From Candidatus Freyarchaeota archaeon (lineage in GTDB: Archaea; Asgardarchaeota; Jordiarchaeia; Jordiarchaeales; Jordiarchaeaceae), in the NCBI GenBank assembly GCA_030587365.1, contig JAUQZE010000022.1:1-64000 (forward strand): 64,000 nucleotides of DNA. The letters are read 5' to 3'. The position numbers were made by a program, and so were the translations under genes. Within the stretch, counting starts at the first letter, position 1. Each line of letters opens with the position of its first letter. Below are positions 60,439 to 64,000 of this stretch, piece by piece. Below the pieces are notes generated by a model. That model made no database searches, was not told the DNA's origin, and saw only the letters and a program-made list of their open reading frames with translations.

Positions 60439-60966
60439 TTATTTGGCGATGTATCTGAGAACGCATTTCTCGTTGCCTTTGGTCATGTTTGAGGGAACCT
60501 CAAGTACTAAGTTGGGGTTGTATCCTTTTAGAATGGCTTTGTCGACGTATTCGCAGTAGATTTTACCGTATTCTCTTTTACCCCACTCCTTGCAGCCCTT
60601 GTCAAAGGGGCACGCTGTAACACATATTTCAAGATTGCCCTCAACGAGGTTGGGGGAATAGGTCAGGTTGGCTCTGCTATCGAAGTCCCCGTATATGAAG
60701 AAGTTCTTGAGATCCAGTTCTTTGCCCTGCGATTTCACCAGCTTGGCGATTCTTTTGCCTCTCTCCTCACCGTATTTTTTAACCGCTTCTATCATTGCTT
60801 CTCTACCCTTCTCGCCGAAACGGGAAATGATTACCTCTGCGATGGTACAAAACAGTTGAGAAAACATGGAAAAAAGGTGAGTCTTATACTTGGTACCTAC
60901 TTCCTCCTGTGCTTTCGCAACCTCAAGAAGATCATTAATTGTTATTCCTTCTGATTTTTTAGAAAT
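60439..60966 (-). CDS. ATC-hydrolase-like Cys-motif protein; start unclear (possible ATT)
   Basis: From the ATG at 60867 it has 142 residues of the L-2-amino-thiazoline-4-carboxylate hydrolase-like family (FGEKGREAMIEAVKKYGEERG; Cys in TACPFDKGCKEWG, YCEYVD, EKCVLRY). The frame is coding-like for a further 33 codons upstream (NDLLEVAKAQEEVGTKYKTHLFSM) but has no ATG, GTG or TTG; the only codon correctly spaced from the GAGGTG site near 60976 is ATT at 60966. So either a rare ATT start or a sequence error. It precedes the FrdA-like gene by 53 bases and is likely its cotranscribed partner. Confidence 0.65.
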   Translation of the reverse strand: MSKKSEGITINDLLEVAKAQEEVGTKYKTHLFSMFSQLFCTIAEVIISRFGEKGREAMIEAVKKYGEERGKRIAKLVKSQGKELDLKNFFIYGDFDSRANLTYSPNLVEGNLEICVTACPFDKGCKEWGKREYGKIYCEYVDKAILKGYNPNLVLEVPSNMTKGNEKCVLRYIAK

Positions 60967-61334
60967 TTAAACACACCTCTTCGAAAAGTATCAACAATTT
61001 TCGTTAAATAGTAAAATACGATATATACATTTTTCGGTATATTTTTTTAGCTTTGTTTAACATAATAAAATTTTTTCAGCAGCTCGGCAATCCTGCACTA
61101 ATACCAAGCCAATATTCAATGTGATAAAGGGTTTCATATCACAAAGCTTCATATCTCACAAAGCTTCGATGCTTTTAACAAACTTTACTGTCAAAGAGGA
61201 GTAATACCCTGAAAAAGAAAAAGGAGAACAATAAATAAATCAAACACCGAGACTCCGAATCAGCTTAGTGCCAAAAATTTTTCTCACCTTTATTTTTTCC
61301 AAAAGTTCTCCAAATTATTAGAGTAAGAAAATTG
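60967..61334. other. intergenic region
   Basis: About 370 bases of AT-rich sequence. TTCATATCACAAAGCTTC is partly repeated (near 61132 and 61147: CATATC(A/T)CACAAAGCTTC). No gene seen. Confidence 0.35.
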
Positions 61335-61862
61335 TTATTTTTTGGATATTACAATTTGGGCAAATTCTCTAGCCCTTTCCTCGTCTTCGGGACTTGGATG
61401 TTTTCTTGCTTCCTCTATGATACCATTGTACTCTTCGTCGCTCAATTTTTTAGTCTTTTTTACCAATTCTGTGATTTCGGGTGAAAATGTGGGGACACCC
61501 TGACAATGGAAAGTTCCCCTGTAGTCGATTTGTTTTTCCTTGCTTATCTTCTCAAAGGAAATTCTAGTTTTATCATGGTCGTCTTTTGACCAGAGCGGGG
61601 AAAAGTGGGTGAAGAATCCTGCAAGCTTATATTTAGGTGAGTTGGGAAGAGAATTTAAAAAGTTTTTAACCGGACCCGATAAATCGCCAGCATGACAAGG
61701 AGTGCCCACAAAAACCAGATCGTACTTATTTAAAGTATCTGCATTAATTTCCTCGATTTTTTTAATATCCGCCTTATGCTTTTTTGAAACCTCTTTACAA
61801 ATGACTCTGGCAATCTTCTCCGTATTACCAGTCAAAGTGAAATAAGTAATCAGAATTTTCAA
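61335..61862 (-). CDS. flavodoxin-fold protein, copy 1
   Basis: A 175-residue flavodoxin-like protein. The phosphate-binding loop TLTGNTEK follows strand ILITYF, and a second FMN-contacting region reads FVGTPCHAGDLSGP. It would carry electrons or act as an NAD(P)H quinone-type reductase. TTG start with GAGGTG eight bases upstream, at the same place as in copy 2. Paralogue of the 62043-62576 product. Confidence 0.85.
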   Translation of the reverse strand: MKILITYFTLTGNTEKIARVICKEVSKKHKADIKKIEEINADTLNKYDLVFVGTPCHAGDLSGPVKNFLNSLPNSPKYKLAGFFTHFSPLWSKDDHDKTRISFEKISKEKQIDYRGTFHCQGVPTFSPEITELVKKTKKLSDEEYNGIIEEARKHPSPEDEERAREFAQIVISKK

Positions 61863-62042
61863 AACAGCACCTCCTCTAAGCTCTTATATTTTTAAAAATT
61901 TGTTTTTAAATTTTTTGAGCGATGAGTATTAAGTATTTAACATTAATATTAAGGAGTAATCATCAGGAAAAATAATGGCAGAGAAAAAAATCCTAGTTTC
62001 TGATTTTATTTTTATAGATTATCAAAATGAAGAAAGAATTGA

Positions 62043-62576
62043 TTAAATCTTAGATAGCACTTCCCGGGCGAAGTCTCTGGCGTTTTGTTCATCTTCATGG
62101 TTCGGATGTTCTTTTGCTCTTCTAAACCTTTGTTTTACTCTCTCCTCTGTATAACCCTTATTTTTTATTAAATGTTCAGTTACAATTTGATGAATTTTGG
62201 GAGTGGGAAAGCCCTGACAGTCAAAACATCCGAGATAATCAATCTGTTTTTCTTCGCAAACGTTTTCGAAGGTAGCTAAACATTTTTCGTAATCCTCTTT
62301 TTCCTCAGGAGGGGCACCGTGAGTATAGAATCCTGCAAGCATATATTTTGAGGATTTGGGGAGAGAATCCAAAATTTTCTTAACTGGAGCCGCTAAATCT
62401 CCCATTTGACAGGGGGTTCCAATAAAAACCAGATTATACTGATTAAAAGAATCTGCATTAATCTCTTCAATTTTCTTCAAATCTGCCTCATGTCTTTTTG
62501 AAACCTCATCATAAATGGCTTGGGCAATTTTTCCCGTATTACCGGTTTGAGTAAAGTAAGTAACAAGAATTTTCAA
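62043..62576 (-). CDS. flavodoxin-fold protein, copy 2
   Basis: A 177-residue paralogue of copy 1: ILVTYFTQTGNTGK, FIGTPCQMGDLAAP, FYTHGAPP. The start is set at the TTG at 62576, because GGAGGTG lies just upstream and copy 1 uses the same arrangement; an ATG ten codons earlier would place the ribosome site inside the gene. The upstream regions of both copies are rich in AGTATTAA-like units, so the duplication probably included the promoter. Confidence 0.83.
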   Translation of the reverse strand: MKILVTYFTQTGNTGKIAQAIYDEVSKRHEADLKKIEEINADSFNQYNLVFIGTPCQMGDLAAPVKKILDSLPKSSKYMLAGFYTHGAPPEEKEDYEKCLATFENVCEEKQIDYLGCFDCQGFPTPKIHQIVTEHLIKNKGYTEERVKQRFRRAKEHPNHEDEQNARDFAREVLSKI

Positions 62577-62942
62577 AATGGCACCTCCAAACTCTAATAT
62601 GTTCAAATAATTTATTTAAGCTTTTAATAATAAGTATTAAGAATTAAGCATCAAGTATTAAATATTAAGAGAATGAATTTCAGAGAAAAAGAGGCATTCC
62701 AGACTTTATTCACTTTTTTATTCTGATAGACTAGTTTTGTACACGTTTTTTAAGGAAACTCACCTAACCATTCCTAGGATATGGTAGAAATTTTACAAAG
62801 AATCAATTAATTAGTAATTTTTCCTATACTAAAATTTAAATTTCTCAAAACCGAATATAATAATAGATAAAGATTAAACAATCTATACGCACCAAAACAA
62901 TGCGAGGAAATTTATAACTTAAGAAGAGATAGGTGTCTATTA
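62577..62942. other. intergenic region
   Basis: About 365 bases of AT-rich DNA. AAGTATTAA-like units recur at 62628-62670, upstream of flavodoxin copy 2. TATA-like stretch near 62850-62875 could serve the plus-strand gene at 62943. Confidence 0.35.
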
Positions 62943-63638
62943 TTGTCCGAAAGCAAAAAAAATGAATTCACCATAGAAGGCGAGTTCGATAGCCAAAGCG
63001 GGATAACTTTCACAAAAATTGCGGTCGGAGCAGCCGTAAAATTTTACGGTCCCATTTTCAAACGGATGACCTCCTTATACGCACTGGAGTTTGAGTCGAG
63101 GATGCTGAACGAGAAGCCGCCCGAAAACATTCAGGGACTAGAGGAAGTAACCGACTACATCACAACAAATCTGGGCACATACCCCAGAGGGCACTGCTCT
63201 CTAATCTATGGCATGTTCAAAGCGGAGAGCAAGCTCCAAGGTTTCAGTGGAGCTGGAGCCAAAAGAGCCGCCTATAGCTCCATGAAATCTATACTTGAAA
63301 TCACGGGTATACTAAATAAGTTTGTTGGAACCACCGATGATGCATTCGAATCTTGTAAAAGGGCGTCGTTTATATTTGAAGTAACTAAAATAGTTATTCC
63401 AATGCGACTTACCCGGGGAGAGAAAAATGAATTAAATCTAATTTTTCATGATTGCCCATATAAGGACGCTTGCATATCTCTCGTGAGAGAAAAGTTATCT
63501 CGTTTGGTCGGAGGTTGGGAATGCGTATCTCTAATGTTCATTAACTCTGGTGTAGAGATCATCACGAAAAAAATCTTCGACTATAAGCTGGACGGATTCA
63601 ATGAGCCCGATTGCAGAGGAAGATTATGGGAGATATAA
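62943..63638 (+). CDS. Cys-motif protein, possibly V4R/ATC-hydrolase-like
   Basis: A 231-residue soluble protein. N-terminal half is alpha/beta with a Tyr/Gly-rich middle (LQGFSGAGAKRAAY); the C-terminal half has Cys in FHDCPYKDAC, GWECVSL and PDCRGRL. This spacing parallels the CPFDKGC ... YCEY ... EKCVL pattern of the 60439-60966 protein and is seen in ATC-hydrolase-like and V4R-type ligand-binding domains. I am not sure of the family. TTG start with AGGTG nine bases upstream. Confidence 0.6.
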   Translation: MSESKKNEFTIEGEFDSQSGITFTKIAVGAAVKFYGPIFKRMTSLYALEFESRMLNEKPPENIQGLEEVTDYITTNLGTYPRGHCSLIYGMFKAESKLQGFSGAGAKRAAYSSMKSILEITGILNKFVGTTDDAFESCKRASFIFEVTKIVIPMRLTRGEKNELNLIFHDCPYKDACISLVREKLSRLVGGWECVSLMFINSGVEIITKKIFDYKLDGFNEPDCRGRLWEI

Positions 63639-64000
63639 ACATACATATGCTTTACTCATTTCTTTCTGTTTTTTTACTTTGGTTTTACCTTTGAAAGAGA
63701 AGAAGGATTTTTTGTGAGCTAAGCTCTATTTAAAAAAATTTGAAACTATTTAGTCTTACATTCCTCACCTTTAGTTTATTTTTTCTATTTTTGCGCAATT
63801 AAGTCTGTAAAGAAAATGGAAACCTTTTCTGCATAAATTTTGGGTGAAATCCGAACTGGAGCAGGGGAAACAAGCAGTAATTGGAGAGAACGAAAAAATA
63901 CCAAAAAAGTTTGTGAAGGGTGCGGAAAGTGGGTTAAAATATTATTTAGAAACATTTTTGAATCATTTTGATTGTAAATAGAAGCTCCTTTACCGAAAAG
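63639..64000. other. terminal non-coding stretch
   Basis: About 360 bases to the window end with no gene I can support. A short segment near 63870-63935 translates to a CEGCGKWVK motif but is broken by stops on both sides and may be gene debris. Confidence 0.3.

Overview
The window looks archaeal, most like a Bathyarchaeia-type anaerobe; this is an inference, since no rRNA gene was seen. The signs are AT-rich TATA-like promoters and frequent GTG/TTG starts with GGAGG/GGTG ribosome sites. Gene content agrees: KaiC-like proteins, a stand-alone MtrH, DUF35 (Zn-ribbon/OB) proteins paired with thiolase-fold proteins, split B12-dependent acyl-CoA mutases, archaeal peptide-modifying radical SAM and C45-type exoproteins. 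I saw no tRNA, rRNA or CRISPR array.

Layout. 0-8.6 kb: edge fragment of a GC-rich transposase, ankyrin protein, radical SAM/SPASM enzyme, an unrecognised helical protein, FGGY kinase, GNAT, a lone TnpB-like gene and a small orphan. 8.9-19.9 kb: a tyrosine recombinase followed by 17 tightly packed minus-strand genes. These encode a Zot/FtsK-like P-loop ATPase, two sibling zinc-ribbon proteins, basic proteins, many small membrane proteins, a pilin-like anchored glycoprotein and a 621-residue anchored coiled-coil/beta-helix fibre. I read this as an integrated virus-like element of no family I recognise. A perfect 20-bp inverted repeat lies at both ends of the minus-strand block, and related palindromes lie upstream of its two transcription units.

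20-33 kb: CBS protein; a DUF35/thiolase/thiolase/DUF35 operon whose thiolases both lack the nucleophilic Cys; a 1007-residue secreted protein with two NTN-hydrolase domains; a divergent B12 acyl-CoA mutase (large and small subunits); a TnpB remnant fused in frame to an SDR; a DNA glycosylase. 33-43 kb: methyltransferase, MtrH, three tandem double-domain KaiC-like genes with ruined P-loops, and nitronate monooxygenase/MoaD-like/SsuA-like genes. 43-47 kb: PH-like, SRPBCC and patatin proteins, then two decayed toxin-antitoxin loci (truncated HepT with MntA, truncated RelE/ParE with its antitoxin). 47-53 kb: two paralogous secreted beta-helix surface proteins on either side of a transposase pseudogene and an HD-domain gene; each has the same roughly 325-nt non-coding block 3' of it.

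54-64 kb: a mutase large subunit with the Phe/Gln active-site signature of isobutyryl-CoA-type mutases, divergent from a glycyl radical enzyme; then a convergent operon of a Cys-rich ATC-hydrolase-like protein, a fumarate-reductase-like flavoprotein and a [2Fe-2S] protein; two duplicated flavodoxins; and a further Cys-motif protein. Taken together, the chromosomal genes suggest anaerobic CoA-thioester carbon metabolism (radical enzyme, B12 mutases, thiolase-like condensation or cleavage, flavin reductase, methyl transfer through MtrH). The substrates cannot be told from sequence alone.
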